Assembly (NCBI GenBank): GCA_017983955.1
Contig: JAGOAJ010000010.1
Coordinates: 51,981-115,980, forward strand
Reading direction: 5' to 3'
Length of the DNA stretch: 64,000 nt
Source of the DNA: Burkholderiaceae bacterium
GTDB taxonomy: Bacteria > Pseudomonadota > Gammaproteobacteria > Burkholderiales > Burkholderiaceae_B
Below are positions 33,303-42,349 of the stretch, piece by piece. The position numbers and the translations under genes are program-made. Each line of letters opens with the position of its first letter. Position 1 is the stretch's first letter. The notes below the pieces were generated by a model. It saw only the letters and a program-made list of their open reading frames with translations. It ran no database searches and was not told the origin of the DNA.

Positions 33303-34742
33303 ATGCAGAACGGAATTTTTATCAACGGTCAATGGCTAAACCACGGCCCAGAGGTTCCCAATATTAATCCGTCGGATACCGATGATGTATTGGGTAGCTA
33401 TAACTGGGGCAGCGTCAGCGACATTGACGCTGCGGCTGATGCCGCCCGGGCAGCTGAAGGTGCCTGGGCCGAAGTCTTGCCCGAAGCCAGGGCACATATA
33501 CTACGTCGGGCAGGCGATGAACTAATTGCTCGCTCCGAGGAACTAGGCCGGGTTCTGTCGCGTGAGCAAGGAAAAACCTTGCGTGAGGGCCGGGCGGAAG
33601 TCATACGGAGCGGTGAGATTTTCCACTACTACGCTGGTGAAACCGTCCGCAACCATGGTTTTTTCACGCCTGGATTACGCAGTGGCTTTACCATCAGTGT
33701 CAGCCGAGAGCCTGTAGGCTTGATCGGTGTGATTACGCCGTGGAACTTGCCACTGGCAATTCCCGTCTGGAAAATTGCACCTGCTCTGGCCTATGGCAAC
33801 ACTGTAATTTATAAGCCTAGCGAACTCACACCAGCTTGCGCGTGGGTCTTGGTCGACATCCTGGAGCGCGCAGGTGTTCCCCCTGGTGTGCTCAATATGG
33901 TTATGGGCAATGGCCGCGAACTGGGCCAGGCGCTAATTGATCGCAGCGATGCCATCAGTTTTACGGGTTCGGGGCCTACAGGCAGCATTATCGTCGAGGC
34001 CGCTGCACGCCAAATGAAAAAGGTGCAGGCCGAGCTAGGCGGTAAAAGCGGACTAATTATCGACAACGACTGCAACATAGAGCTAGCGGTCGAAGTGGCT
34101 TTTCAAGGTGCCTACCATGGCACAGGCCAGCGCTGCACTGCCTCCACCCGCATTATCGCCTTAGACAGCGTACGCGACGAATTTCTGGAGCGGCTGGTGC
34201 AACGCATGGCCTCGTCCAAAGTGGGACATGCTCTGGACGCAACCACAGAAATAGGTCCAGTGGTTGATGACAGACAGCTCTTAAAAAACCTGGAATATAT
34301 CGATATAGCACGCAACGAAGGTGCCGAATTGCTATTTGGAGGTCAAAGGGTAGAGCGCAGCCACCCTGGCTATTACTTTGAGCCCGGACTGTTCATCAAC
34401 ACCACCAACCAGATGCGCATTAACCAGGAAGAAGTCTTCGGCCCGGTCGCCAGCGTACTGGCCGCCCATGATATGGACGAAGCTATTGCCATCGCCAACG
34501 ATGTGCATTTTGCCTTATCCAGCGGCATAATGACCAACAACCTGATCAACGCCGAAAACTTTCGTCGGCGCTCCAAGGCCGCTATGGTGACCATAAACGC
34601 CACCACCGCCGGACTAGACTTTCACGTGCCCTTTGGCGGTCGGTCGCCTTCAGGATATGGCGCCAGGGAACAAGGCATGGCAGCACAAGAATTCTTTACT
34701 GAATACAAAAGCTGCTACACCAACGTATCGGGCCGCTTGTAA
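33303..34742 (+). CDS. Aldehyde dehydrogenase family protein
   Basis: 479-residue NAD(P)-dependent aldehyde dehydrogenase. ITPWNLPLAIPVWKIAPAL, general base Glu244 in AELGGKS and nucleophile Cys278 in GTGQRCTAS are in place. The C-terminal FHVPFGGRSPSGYGAREQG is like that of 2-oxoglutarate semialdehyde and related dehydrogenases. LGGKS replaces the usual LGGKN. It starts 14 bases after the binding-protein gene and its stop overlaps the CoA-transferase start by one base (TAATG). The aldehyde substrate is not predictable; context suggests an intermediate of the imported compound. Confidence 0.92.
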   Translation: MQNGIFINGQWLNHGPEVPNINPSDTDDVLGSYNWGSVSDIDAAADAARAAEGAWAEVLPEARAHILRRAGDELIARSEELGRVLSREQGKTLREGRAEVIRSGEIFHYYAGETVRNHGFFTPGLRSGFTISVSREPVGLIGVITPWNLPLAIPVWKIAPALAYGNTVIYKPSELTPACAWVLVDILERAGVPPGVLNMVMGNGRELGQALIDRSDAISFTGSGPTGSIIVEAAARQMKKVQAELGGKSGLIIDNDCNIELAVEVAFQGAYHGTGQRCTASTRIIALDSVRDEFLERLVQRMASSKVGHALDATTEIGPVVDDRQLLKNLEYIDIARNEGAELLFGGQRVERSHPGYYFEPGLFINTTNQMRINQEEVFGPVASVLAAHDMDEAIAIANDVHFALSSGIMTNNLINAENFRRRSKAAMVTINATTAGLDFHVPFGGRSPSGYGAREQGMAAQEFFTEYKSCYTNVSGRL

Positions 34743-35884
34743 TGGCCGGCCCACTGGATGGCATCCGAGTACTGGATCTAAGTACCGTCATTGCGGGGCC
34801 TTACGCCACTCAGATACTAGGCGACATGGGTGCTGAAGTCATCAAGATAGAGCCTCCACAAGGCGATATCATGCGCGCGCCCGGTCCTGCTCGCTCACCG
34901 GGCATGGGTGCCTCATTTCTGAACTGCAATCGCAATAAGAGCAGCCTGGTCCTGGATCTGAAACAGCCTGAAAACCGTCAAACTCTGCTGGAGATGGTGG
35001 CTACAGCTCACGTCCTGGTGCACAATATGCGCCCTAAAGCCGCGGCAAGACTGGGCCTGTCATATCAGGACATTCAGTCAATTAATCCCGCGCTGGTCTA
35101 TTGCGCGATTGTGGGTTACGGCCAGGACGGCCCTTATCGTGACCACCCTGCTTACGACGACATTATCCAGGCAGCCTCTGGCTGGGCTGGCCTCGAGCAG
35201 CAGTTAGGTAACGAACCTCGTTATGCCCCTACCGTCGTGGCCGACAAAACAGCCTCCTTGTATGCCGTTAGCGCCATTAATGCGGCACTGCTATATGCGG
35301 AACGCAATGGCGTCGGCCAGTACGTTGAAGTGCCTATGTTTGAAATCATGGCGTCTTACTTGTTAGTAGATCAATTAGGCGGTCGCACTTTCTCTCCGCC
35401 CGAAGGGCCTGCTGGCTATTCCCGCCTGCTTTCACCTCACCGCCAGCCCCACCGCACACGGGATGGCTATATCAGTGTACTGCCGTATAACGCGACACAT
35501 TGGCAGCGTTTTTTTCAAGTAGCTGGCGACACGGCATGGGCAACCGACCCACGCCTGGAGTCCAGCGCCCTACGCACCGAAATCATTGATGAACTCTACC
35601 AACAACTGGCAATATTGCTTTTAGAGCGTAATACCGCCGACTGGCTGGACACGCTCTCCGAGGCGGATATTCCCTGTTCGGCAGTGAACTCTATTGACGA
35701 TCTGCTAACAGACCGACATCTACAGGAAGTAGGATTTTTCATCCCTCTGACTCATCCTACTGAAGGAGATATCCTGACCACGCGACCGCCCGTCCGCTTC
35801 TCGCTCACGCCGTGCAGCATTGACAGCCACGCACCCAACTTGATAACACCAGACGCTGTAAGTCTACAAGCTGACACATGCTAA
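34742..35884 (+). CDS. CaiB/BaiF (class III) CoA-transferase family protein
   Basis: 380-residue class III CoA-transferase. The N-terminal LDGIRVLDLSTVIAGPYATQ, GDMGAEVIKIEPP and NRNKSSLVLDLK, and the catalytic Asp139 in AYDDIIQAASG, are diagnostic. It moves CoA from a donor thioester onto a carboxylic acid, so the pathway probably activates an acid formed by the preceding aldehyde dehydrogenase (inference). Its one-base overlap with that gene indicates coupling. The sequence does not distinguish formyl-, succinyl- or other CoA donors. Confidence 0.93.
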   Translation: MAGPLDGIRVLDLSTVIAGPYATQILGDMGAEVIKIEPPQGDIMRAPGPARSPGMGASFLNCNRNKSSLVLDLKQPENRQTLLEMVATAHVLVHNMRPKAAARLGLSYQDIQSINPALVYCAIVGYGQDGPYRDHPAYDDIIQAASGWAGLEQQLGNEPRYAPTVVADKTASLYAVSAINAALLYAERNGVGQYVEVPMFEIMASYLLVDQLGGRTFSPPEGPAGYSRLLSPHRQPHRTRDGYISVLPYNATHWQRFFQVAGDTAWATDPRLESSALRTEIIDELYQQLAILLLERNTADWLDTLSEADIPCSAVNSIDDLLTDRHLQEVGFFIPLTHPTEGDILTTRPPVRFSLTPCSIDSHAPNLITPDAVSLQADTC

Positions 35885-35906
35885 TCACCTGGACCATGGG
35901 CACCTC

Positions 35907-36527
35907 ATGAAATTATTCTATTCCACGGCGTCGCCCTTCGTGCGTAAGGTAATGGTGCTGGCCCACGAAACGCAGTTAATAAGCCGTATTAGCTTAGTTC
36001 ATGCGGTCGTTAACCCGATCAATCGCGCTTTGGAAGTGGCCGCGCACAACCCAAGCGGGCACATACCCACCTTATTGCTTGATGATGGGACCGCACTGTT
36101 TGACAGCGTAGTGATCTGCCAGTACTTGGACACCCTGCATCTGCAGCCGCGACTACACCCCACCGAGCCGCTGCCGCTGGCCCGAGCACTGTGCCTGCAG
36201 TCCTTGGCTGACGGCATCCTGGATGCGGGGGTGCTATTACGCTACGAAACCGTATTACGGCCTGCGGCCTTACGCTGGACCGACTGGGAGCAAGGGCAAT
36301 GGTCAAAAATCTTATCCAGCCTGAACACCCTTTCAGCCACAGGGCTGCCCTCTCTGCAAGACTCGCTAAACATTGGGGTGATTGCCGTCGGATGTGCTTT
36401 AGGCTATCTGGACTTTCGTTTCCCCCAGTTTGACTGGCGCAACAATCACCCTGGATTAGCACACTGGTATTTAGCGTTTGAGCAAAGACCATCCATGCAA
36501 GCCACCCAGCTGCGTCAGCTCACTTGA
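35907..36527 (+). CDS. Glutathione S-transferase family protein
   Basis: 206-residue GST-fold protein. The N-terminal thioredoxin-like domain has MKLFYSTASPFVRKVMVLA, with Ser where many bacterial GSTs place the catalytic Ser or Cys, and SGHIPTLLLDDG carrying the cis-Pro. DSVVICQYLD fits the glutathione-binding turn. The C-terminal half is helical. Such proteins in catabolic islands isomerise or dehalogenate intermediates with glutathione or act as detoxifiers; which applies is unknown. It lies 22 bases after the CoA-transferase gene and 49 before the SDR, in the same direction. Confidence 0.88.
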   Translation: MKLFYSTASPFVRKVMVLAHETQLISRISLVHAVVNPINRALEVAAHNPSGHIPTLLLDDGTALFDSVVICQYLDTLHLQPRLHPTEPLPLARALCLQSLADGILDAGVLLRYETVLRPAALRWTDWEQGQWSKILSSLNTLSATGLPSLQDSLNIGVIAVGCALGYLDFRFPQFDWRNNHPGLAHWYLAFEQRPSMQATQLRQLT

Positions 36528-36576
36528 CCATGATGTCGCAGTGTCAAACTCGCAATAAAAGATAAGGATTAGATAA

Positions 36577-37311
36577 ATGGGTAAAGAATTCAACCAAAGC
36601 GTAGTGTTCATCACGGGTGGCGGCGCTGGTATAGGCAAGGCCGCCGCCGAACTCTTCCTTAGCAAAGGAGCCCGCGTCGCTGTGCTGGATCTGAATGTTG
36701 ACCACGTCGCACCAGGTTGCGATGCGTATTCGGGCAGCGTTACTGACGACGAGGCCGTTAATCAAGCCATAGCTGCAGTCGCTCAGAAGCATGGACGTAT
36801 CGACATACTCGTGAACAATGCAGGCATCAGCTTCTATGGCCCCGTGGAAGAAGGGACACTGGCCGATTGGCACCGCATACTTGATATCAACCTGCTGGGT
36901 GTAGTGCGTGCCACACGTAGCGCCCTTCCCCATCTGCGCCAGTCATCGCACGGCGCCATCGTCAATATTTCCTCGTGCCTGGCCCAAACCGGGTTGGCAA
37001 ATCGAGCCTTGTATTCAGCCACAAAAGGTGCTGTCGAAGCATTAAGCCGAGCCATGGCGGTCGACCTGATTTCCGAAGGCATTCGTGTCAACTGCGTCAA
37101 TCCAGGAACGGTAGATACCGCATTCGTCCATGGTTTGGCGGCTTCTATAGGTCGCAGCACCTCTGAGTTTGCTGCCCGACAAGTGACCGGTCAGATGGTG
37201 CAGGCAACCGAAGTTGCACAAGCGATTGCGTATCTAGCGCACCCCGAGGCACGCTCAACCATAGGTACCGTGCTATCGGTTGACGGCGGCTTTAGCAGCT
37301 TACGCTCTTAG
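36577..37311 (+). CDS. SDR family oxidoreductase
   Basis: 244-residue classical SDR. TGGGAGIGKA Rossmann motif, LDLN with an Asp favouring NAD, NNAGISF, NISSCLAQ with the catalytic Ser, YSATKGA with Tyr and Lys, and the C-terminal GTVLSVDGGFSS are all present. Resembles 3-oxoacyl reductase or 2-keto-3-deoxy-fuconate-type dehydrogenases, but no substrate can be named. Ribosome site GATAAGGAT precedes the ATG. It sits between the GST and livG genes in the plus-strand island. Confidence 0.92.
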   Translation: MGKEFNQSVVFITGGGAGIGKAAAELFLSKGARVAVLDLNVDHVAPGCDAYSGSVTDDEAVNQAIAAVAQKHGRIDILVNNAGISFYGPVEEGTLADWHRILDINLLGVVRATRSALPHLRQSSHGAIVNISSCLAQTGLANRALYSATKGAVEALSRAMAVDLISEGIRVNCVNPGTVDTAFVHGLAASIGRSTSEFAARQVTGQMVQATEVAQAIAYLAHPEARSTIGTVLSVDGGFSSLRS

Positions 37312-37354
37312 CACATCTATCCAACACCACCTACTAAAACTATAAGAGACAGGC

Positions 37355-38128
37355 ATGAGCGACTACATTCTTCAAACCAAAAACTTGAGAAAAGAGTTCA
37401 AGGGATTCGTGGCGGTCAACAATGTCAACCTGCAAGTGAAGCGCGGTAGTATCCATGCACTGATAGGCCCCAATGGCGCAGGCAAAACCACCTGCTTCAA
37501 CTTGCTGACCAAATTCCTAACCCCCACCGCTGGAAAAATTCTATTCGACGATATTGAGATTACGCGTGAACAGCCTGCCGACATCGCCGGGCGAGGCATC
37601 ATCCGGTCTTTCCAGATATCTGCTGTTTTCCCACAACTGACGCTGCTAGAAAATGTACGTATAGGCTTGCAGCGCAGCACTGGCCTGTCCATGAACTTCT
37701 GGCGCAGCGACCGCGTGCTGAATCGCTTAAACGACCAGGCCATGGCCTTACTGGCCGAAGTAGACCTAAGCGAATTAGCGCATGAGCATACCGTCAATCT
37801 GCCTTATGGCCGTAAACGGGCTCTGGAAATAGCGACCACCCTAGCCATGAATCCACAACTTATGTTGCTTGACGAGCCCACCCAAGGGATGGGACATGAA
37901 GACGTTGATCGCGTCACGCAACTAATTAAACGGGTCAGCAAAGGCCGCACTATCCTGATGGTGGAACATAATATGAACGTTATTGCATCAATCGCCGATA
38001 GAATCAGTGTACTGGCGCGCGGTGCCATCCTGGCAGAAGGCAGCTACCACGAGGTCTCAAGCAATCCGGATGTCATGCAGGCCTATATGGGTACGACGGC
38101 AAGCGATCCTGAGGGAGTGCAAACATGA
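37355..38128 (+). CDS. livG: Liv-type ABC transporter ATPase, LivG family
   Basis: 257-residue LivG-type ATPase: Walker A GPNGAGKTT, LivG insert SFQISAVFPQLTLLENVRIG, C-loop LPYGRKRALEIATTLA, Walker B LMLLDEPTQGM and His switch VEHNMNVIAS. It overlaps the next gene (livF) by 4 bases. With livF, livH and livM it makes a complete importer for the ligand bound by the 32083 protein. GGCATGAGC at the start is preceded by an AGAGAC ribosome site. Confidence 0.94.
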   Translation: MSDYILQTKNLRKEFKGFVAVNNVNLQVKRGSIHALIGPNGAGKTTCFNLLTKFLTPTAGKILFDDIEITREQPADIAGRGIIRSFQISAVFPQLTLLENVRIGLQRSTGLSMNFWRSDRVLNRLNDQAMALLAEVDLSELAHEHTVNLPYGRKRALEIATTLAMNPQLMLLDEPTQGMGHEDVDRVTQLIKRVSKGRTILMVEHNMNVIASIADRISVLARGAILAEGSYHEVSSNPDVMQAYMGTTASDPEGVQT

Positions 38129-38835
38129 TGCACGCCTTGGAAATAACAGACTTACACGCCTGGTACGGCGAATCCCATGTGCTGCACGGCGTCAATCTGA
38201 CGGTCGCCAAGGGTGAAGTGGTTACGCTGTTAGGCCGTAATGGCGCAGGCCGTACAAGCACCCTACGCGCCATTCTAGGACTTACCGGTAGCCGCAAAGG
38301 CTCGGTACGCATACAGGGAACGGAAGCCATAGCTCTGCCCACCTACCGCATCGCGCACTTAGGCATAGGCTATTGTCCCGAAGAGCGCGGGATATTCACC
38401 AGTCTGTCCTGTGAGGAAAATTTGCTGCTGACGCCAAAAATCGCCAACACGCAAAACACGGGCATGTCGCTAGAAGAAATCTACGCTATGTTTCCGAACC
38501 TGGAAGAGCGTAAGGCTTCCCCCGGCGGTCGCTTATCTGGCGGTGAACAACAGATGTTAGCGGTAGCCCGCATACTGCGCACGGGCGCCAGCCTGCTGCT
38601 GTTGGACGAAATATCCGAAGGCCTGGCTCCCGTCATTGTCCAGGCTCTGGCTCGCATGATAAATACCTTAAAGGCGAAAGGCTACACCATCGTCATGGTA
38701 GAGCAAAACTTCCATTTTGCCGCGCCCTTAGCCGATCGTTTCTATGTCATGGAACACGGTCGGATTGTTGAACAGTTCACAGCGGACGAGCTGCCAGCCA
38801 AACGCGAAGGGCTGAACCAGCTACTCGGAGTCTAG
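38125..38835 (+). CDS. livF: Liv-type ABC transporter ATPase, LivF family (Walker A Arg variant)
   Basis: 236-residue LivF-type ATPase. Walker A reads GRNGAGRTS, with Arg43 in place of the catalytic Lys, the same replacement as in the livF at 21390. The signature is RLSGGEQQMLAVARIL; Walker B is LLLLDEISEGLAP, with DEIS replacing DEPT. The His switch region is VEQNFHFA, with Gln-Asn where LivG has Glu-His. The pair is thus asymmetric, with the normal nucleotide site contributed by LivG (inference from ABC dimer geometry). Spaced 4 bases before livH. Confidence 0.93.
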   Translation: MMHALEITDLHAWYGESHVLHGVNLTVAKGEVVTLLGRNGAGRTSTLRAILGLTGSRKGSVRIQGTEAIALPTYRIAHLGIGYCPEERGIFTSLSCEENLLLTPKIANTQNTGMSLEEIYAMFPNLEERKASPGGRLSGGEQQMLAVARILRTGASLLLLDEISEGLAPVIVQALARMINTLKAKGYTIVMVEQNFHFAAPLADRFYVMEHGRIVEQFTADELPAKREGLNQLLGV

Positions 38836-38839
38836 CCAT

Positions 38840-39727
38840 ATGACCACTTTATTTGGTATCCCCATACAAGCACTATTTGGCCAATTGCTATTAGGCTTAG
38901 TAAACGGGTCCTTCTATGCTGTCCTCTCGCTGGGACTCGCCGTAATTTTTGGTCTGCTGAACGTAATTAATTTTGCGCATGGTGCCCTGTATATGCTGGG
39001 CGCCTTCATTGCCTGGATAGGCTTGCAATACTTAGGACTCGGCTACTGGACCATGATGCTGTTAGCCCCGATTACCGTCGGGCTATTTGGCATAATTCTG
39101 GAGCGTTTACTTATACGCCGCCTGTATAAGCTTGATCACTTATACGGCTTACTTCTCACCTTTGGATTTACCTTAGTGATTGAAGGTGTATTCCGTGGCC
39201 TGTATGGCGTATCCGGAAAGCCCTACCCCACGCCCGCTCTGCTCCAGGGTGGTGTACATCTGGGTTTTATGTATTTACCTACCTACCGCATGTGGGTCGT
39301 GATTGCTGCACTCATAGCCTGTTTTAGCACATGGTTTGTGATCGAAAAAACACGACTAGGAGCCCTGTTGCGCGCGGGCACCGAGAACCCAAAACTGGTC
39401 GAGGCTTTCGGTGTCAACGTCCCTTTGATGATCACCCTGACTTATGGATTTGGCGTGGGCTTAGCTGGCTTTGCTGGTGTCCTAGCAGCCCCCATACTGC
39501 AAGTCTCGCCGCTGATGGGATCGAATCTTATTATCGTGGTTTTTGCAGTGGTAGTTATCGGCGGCATGGGCTCTATCATGGGCTCTATTTTGACGGGGCT
39601 GGGACTAGGCATCGTTGAAGGCTTGACCAAAGTATTCTGGCCCGAAGCCTCTAGCACCGTAGTCTTCATCATCATGGTTGTTGTTTTACTGATACGCCCC
39701 AACGGCCTTTTTGGAAAAGAGACATGA
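38840..39727 (+). CDS. livH: Liv-type ABC transporter permease, LivH family
   Basis: 295-residue hydrophobic LivH permease: GLAVIFGLLNVINFAHGALY near the N-terminus, coupling loop TRLGALLRAGTENPKLVEAF, and VVIGGMGSIMGSILTGLGLG late. The C-terminus LLIRPNGLFGKET is family-typical. Its last 4 bases overlap livM (ATGA). It forms the channel of the second complete importer in the window. Confidence 0.94.
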   Translation: MTTLFGIPIQALFGQLLLGLVNGSFYAVLSLGLAVIFGLLNVINFAHGALYMLGAFIAWIGLQYLGLGYWTMMLLAPITVGLFGIILERLLIRRLYKLDHLYGLLLTFGFTLVIEGVFRGLYGVSGKPYPTPALLQGGVHLGFMYLPTYRMWVVIAALIACFSTWFVIEKTRLGALLRAGTENPKLVEAFGVNVPLMITLTYGFGVGLAGFAGVLAAPILQVSPLMGSNLIIVVFAVVVIGGMGSIMGSILTGLGLGIVEGLTKVFWPEASSTVVFIIMVVVLLIRPNGLFGKET

Positions 39728-40695
39728 AGCACCATTTACTTGGCTACCTAGCGGCGGCATTGCTTATTGCATTACTTCCCGCCTTAGGCGCTTACCCCGT
39801 CTTTGTCATGAAAATCATGTGCTACGCGCTGTTTGCATGCGCTTTCAACCTGCTGTTGGGCTACACCGGCTTGCTGTCATTTGGGCATGCAGCGTTTCTG
39901 GGAGGCGCCGCCTATGCTACCGGCTATGCGTTAACCGAGTGGGGCTGGAGCACGGCCACCGGCCTGGCCTTCGGAACCGCGCTGGCGGCTGTCATGGGAC
40001 TGCTAATTGGTGCATTGGCGATACGGCGTAGCGGCATTTACTTTGCAATGATCACTTTAGCCATGGCACAAATGGTGTTCTTTTTCTTTCTACAAGCAAA
40101 ATTCACCGGCGGAGAAGATGGTCTACAAGGCATCCCACGCGGCGCCATCTTCGGTATAGACCTAAACAGCGATATCAATCTTTACTACGTGATTATGTTG
40201 ATTACGTTTGGTGCCTACGGCTTGATCTGGCGCGTAGTGCACTCACCTTTTGGCCATGTTCTGAATGCCATACGCGAAAACGAACCCCGCGCTATATCTT
40301 TAGGCTACAAGGTCGAGCACTTCAAGCTGCTGGTTTTTGTACTATCGGCTGCCTTAGCAGGATTGGCCGGGTCCTTAAAAGCACTGCTCTTTGTATCCGC
40401 CACCCTGACCGATGCCGCCTGGCAAATGTCCGGATTGGTTATTCTGATGACATTAATAGGGGGCATGGGGACTCTGACAGGCCCAGTGATTGGCGCCTTC
40501 ATTATTGTCATGTTGGAAAACAAGGTGGGGGCTTTTGGTGATTTCCTAGCGAGAACAACCAATATAGAATCATTCAAAATACTGGGTGAGTCGGTGACCA
40601 TAGTTATAGGCTTGATATTTATTATTTGTGTCATGGCATTTAGACGCGGCATAGTGGGTGAGTTTTTTCACTTAATTAAGTCTCGTCGAGCCTAA
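39724..40695 (+). CDS. livM: Liv-type ABC transporter permease, LivM family
   Basis: 323-residue LivM permease of normal length: LLGYTGLLSFGHAAFLGGAA, RRSGIYFAMITLAMAQMVFF, coupling loop SPFGHVLNAIRENEPRAISL, and LIGGMGTLTGPVIGAFIIVM. Last of the G-F-H-M set. Downstream there are 179 AT-rich bases before the cupin gene, with no clear terminator. Confidence 0.94.
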   Translation: MKHHLLGYLAAALLIALLPALGAYPVFVMKIMCYALFACAFNLLLGYTGLLSFGHAAFLGGAAYATGYALTEWGWSTATGLAFGTALAAVMGLLIGALAIRRSGIYFAMITLAMAQMVFFFFLQAKFTGGEDGLQGIPRGAIFGIDLNSDINLYYVIMLITFGAYGLIWRVVHSPFGHVLNAIRENEPRAISLGYKVEHFKLLVFVLSAALAGLAGSLKALLFVSATLTDAAWQMSGLVILMTLIGGMGTLTGPVIGAFIIVMLENKVGAFGDFLARTTNIESFKILGESVTIVIGLIFIICVMAFRRGIVGEFFHLIKSRRA

Positions 40696-40874
40696 AATTG
40701 ACCCTTGCCAGATAAACATAAAATGATTACCACTGACTAAGAATTAATAAAAAATTAAATACTGTTATTTACAGAGTATTGATTATTTTATTTTCTCAAT
40801 TAAAAGCACAATAAAGCATTGGGTATACTCAGATATTCACTGTCTTCATAAATCACTAAAATTATAGATATGCC
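40696..40874. promoter_or_regulatory. AT-rich spacer before the cupin gene
   Basis: 179 bases, strikingly A/T-rich, with no coding frame and no clear hairpin terminator for livM. It could hold a separate promoter for the cupin gene (TTGGGTATACTCAGATATTC around 40819 looks promoter-like but is not consensus). Nothing further supported. Confidence 0.3.
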
Positions 40875-41252
40875 ATGAAAAAAAGCCATTTTATTCGTAT
40901 GGAAGACGTTACCCCTTATCAGCCAGCCAATCATCACGGAACCAATAACTATCGTTTAATCTCAGAAGAAACGGTGGGCGCAAAGCATGTAGAAATGCTA
41001 ATAGGAATTATCGAAAAGAACCAAGGGGCTCTACCACATGCACATCCCGGCATCGAGCAAATCTGCTATTTGCTTGAGGGTACCGCCACAGCAGAAGTCA
41101 TGGGCGAGCGCCGCGACATGGTTGCCGGGGACTGCTGTTTCTTCCCTGCCGGAGAACCCCATGTGTTCACTGCAACTAGCGATACACCCGTCAAGCTAAT
41201 GGTTATTTATTCACCGCCGTATGGTGAAGACCCTAAGAAAGTTATTCGTTAG
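40875..41252 (+). CDS. Cupin domain-containing protein
   Basis: 125-residue single-domain cupin. Motif 1 is seen as ALPHAHPGIEQICYLLEGTA, with metal-ligand His, His and Glu; motif 2 as DCCFFPAGEPHVFTATSDTP with the last His. A metal is therefore expected. Small cupins of this sort act as isomerases, lyases or dioxygenases of sugar or aromatic intermediates, or as sensors. The ATG lacks a good ribosome site. Tail to tail with the IclR gene (5-base gap) and downstream of the importer, so probably a pathway enzyme. Confidence 0.88.
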   Translation: MKKSHFIRMEDVTPYQPANHHGTNNYRLISEETVGAKHVEMLIGIIEKNQGALPHAHPGIEQICYLLEGTATAEVMGERRDMVAGDCCFFPAGEPHVFTATSDTPVKLMVIYSPPYGEDPKKVIR

Positions 41253-41257
41253 GCGGA

Positions 41258-42109
41258 TTATTTTTTGACAAAAGACCGGGTCAAACCGCTAGCAGAATGC
41301 CGCGTCACCATAAGCATATTGTCTTTTCTAAGTGGAAAGCGCTGCAGTAGGTCTTCCAGTTCGGCCTTGGCCTTCAGCAGCATAGGGACGTAGCGCTGTT
41401 CGACCTCTTCCAGGCTGATTACGGTGGCAATGACAATAAAATTTATGACACACACCACCGTGTCGCAATGCATAACCGCCACAGCGGCACCCCGATTTGT
41501 TTTCAGAAACTCTTGATCTGATAGGGCATAGCCGCGACTGGCCGTTTCATCCAACAGCTGGTCTGTCGCCGAGATATCCTTGGCGAGTTGTTCGAATGGG
41601 TCCGTGCTAAGGCGAAGTTCGCCCAGCAGTTTTTCACGCTCTGAGGCACCAATACTAGCAAGATAAACACGGCCTGTGGCCGAGGCCATCATGGGAACTC
41701 GTGAACCTATGCTGCGGTTTGCCGACAACATGCCCGGTTGGCGATTGGTGTCTACAATTACCATTTTGTCATGCTGAAACACAGCCAGATCAGATGGCCA
41801 TCCTAAGGTTTCCCTGAAGCCCGTCATAACCGGAGCTGACATCTGCAACAACTGTCGTTCATACGATACGTTGTTTGACAAGGCAAGGGTACGCAAACCC
41901 ACCTGATAGGTTTGTGCTTTTTCGTCATAAACCAAATAGCCGGTCGCACGCAAGCTTTCCAATAAACGAAACACCGTAGCCTTAGGCAAGCCAGTAGACC
42001 GCCATATTTGCGACAGGCCCGCAGGCCCCTGCGTATTAACAGCTTCGAGAACTAATAAACCGCGTATTAAAGCATTCACTGGTAAGGTGTCGACCATAGC
42101 CCCATCCAT
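41258..42109 (-). CDS. IclR family transcriptional regulator
   Basis: About 283 residues: an N-terminal winged helix (LIRGLLVLEAVN, LPKATVFRLLESLRATGYL) and a C-terminal IclR effector domain (MMASATGRVYLAS, ETASRGYALSDQEF). IclR proteins control catabolic operons, often for aromatic or organic acids, with small-molecule effectors. It is divergent from the nitrilase gene and convergent with the cupin gene, so either or both neighbours are likely targets. The start is uncertain among 42160, 42109 and 42097; none has a strong ribosome site, and family N-termini start shortly before the helix. Confidence 0.9.
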   Translation of the reverse strand: MDGAMVDTLPVNALIRGLLVLEAVNTQGPAGLSQIWRSTGLPKATVFRLLESLRATGYLVYDEKAQTYQVGLRTLALSNNVSYERQLLQMSAPVMTGFRETLGWPSDLAVFQHDKMVIVDTNRQPGMLSANRSIGSRVPMMASATGRVYLASIGASEREKLLGELRLSTDPFEQLAKDISATDQLLDETASRGYALSDQEFLKTNRGAAVAVMHCDTVVCVINFIVIATVISLEEVEQRYVPMLLKAKAELEDLLQRFPLRKDNMLMVTRHSASGLTRSFVKK

Positions 42110-42349
42110 ACATGATAGCAACGTAAATTCTACCACCGTAACGCAGGCAAAACAAACCAATTTAACATAATAAATTTTGCCTTAGAAAACTCAATAAAAA
42201 ACAAAATACGTCACAATAAATTAGTTTGATTGGCGCTACTACTCAAACAACTAAAGGGCTTAAGTTACAAACTATGAACCAGTGATTGCTCTACTTAAAA
42301 AGCTCATTTAATATGAAAACCCCCAATATCTACAGAGCATATTAATATT
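42110..42349. promoter_or_regulatory. Divergent promoter region, iclR-type gene / nitrilase
   Basis: About 240 very AT-rich bases between the IclR and nitrilase starts. TTTAACATAATAAATTTT near 42158 is partly symmetric, the kind of site IclR proteins use, but I cannot define an operator. Nothing else recognised. Confidence 0.4.

Noticed and set aside
10250-42160. Whole accessory region as a mobile island
   Set aside because: No integrase, transposase, tRNA border, direct repeats or insertion sequences are visible, so only the accessory nature is stated.
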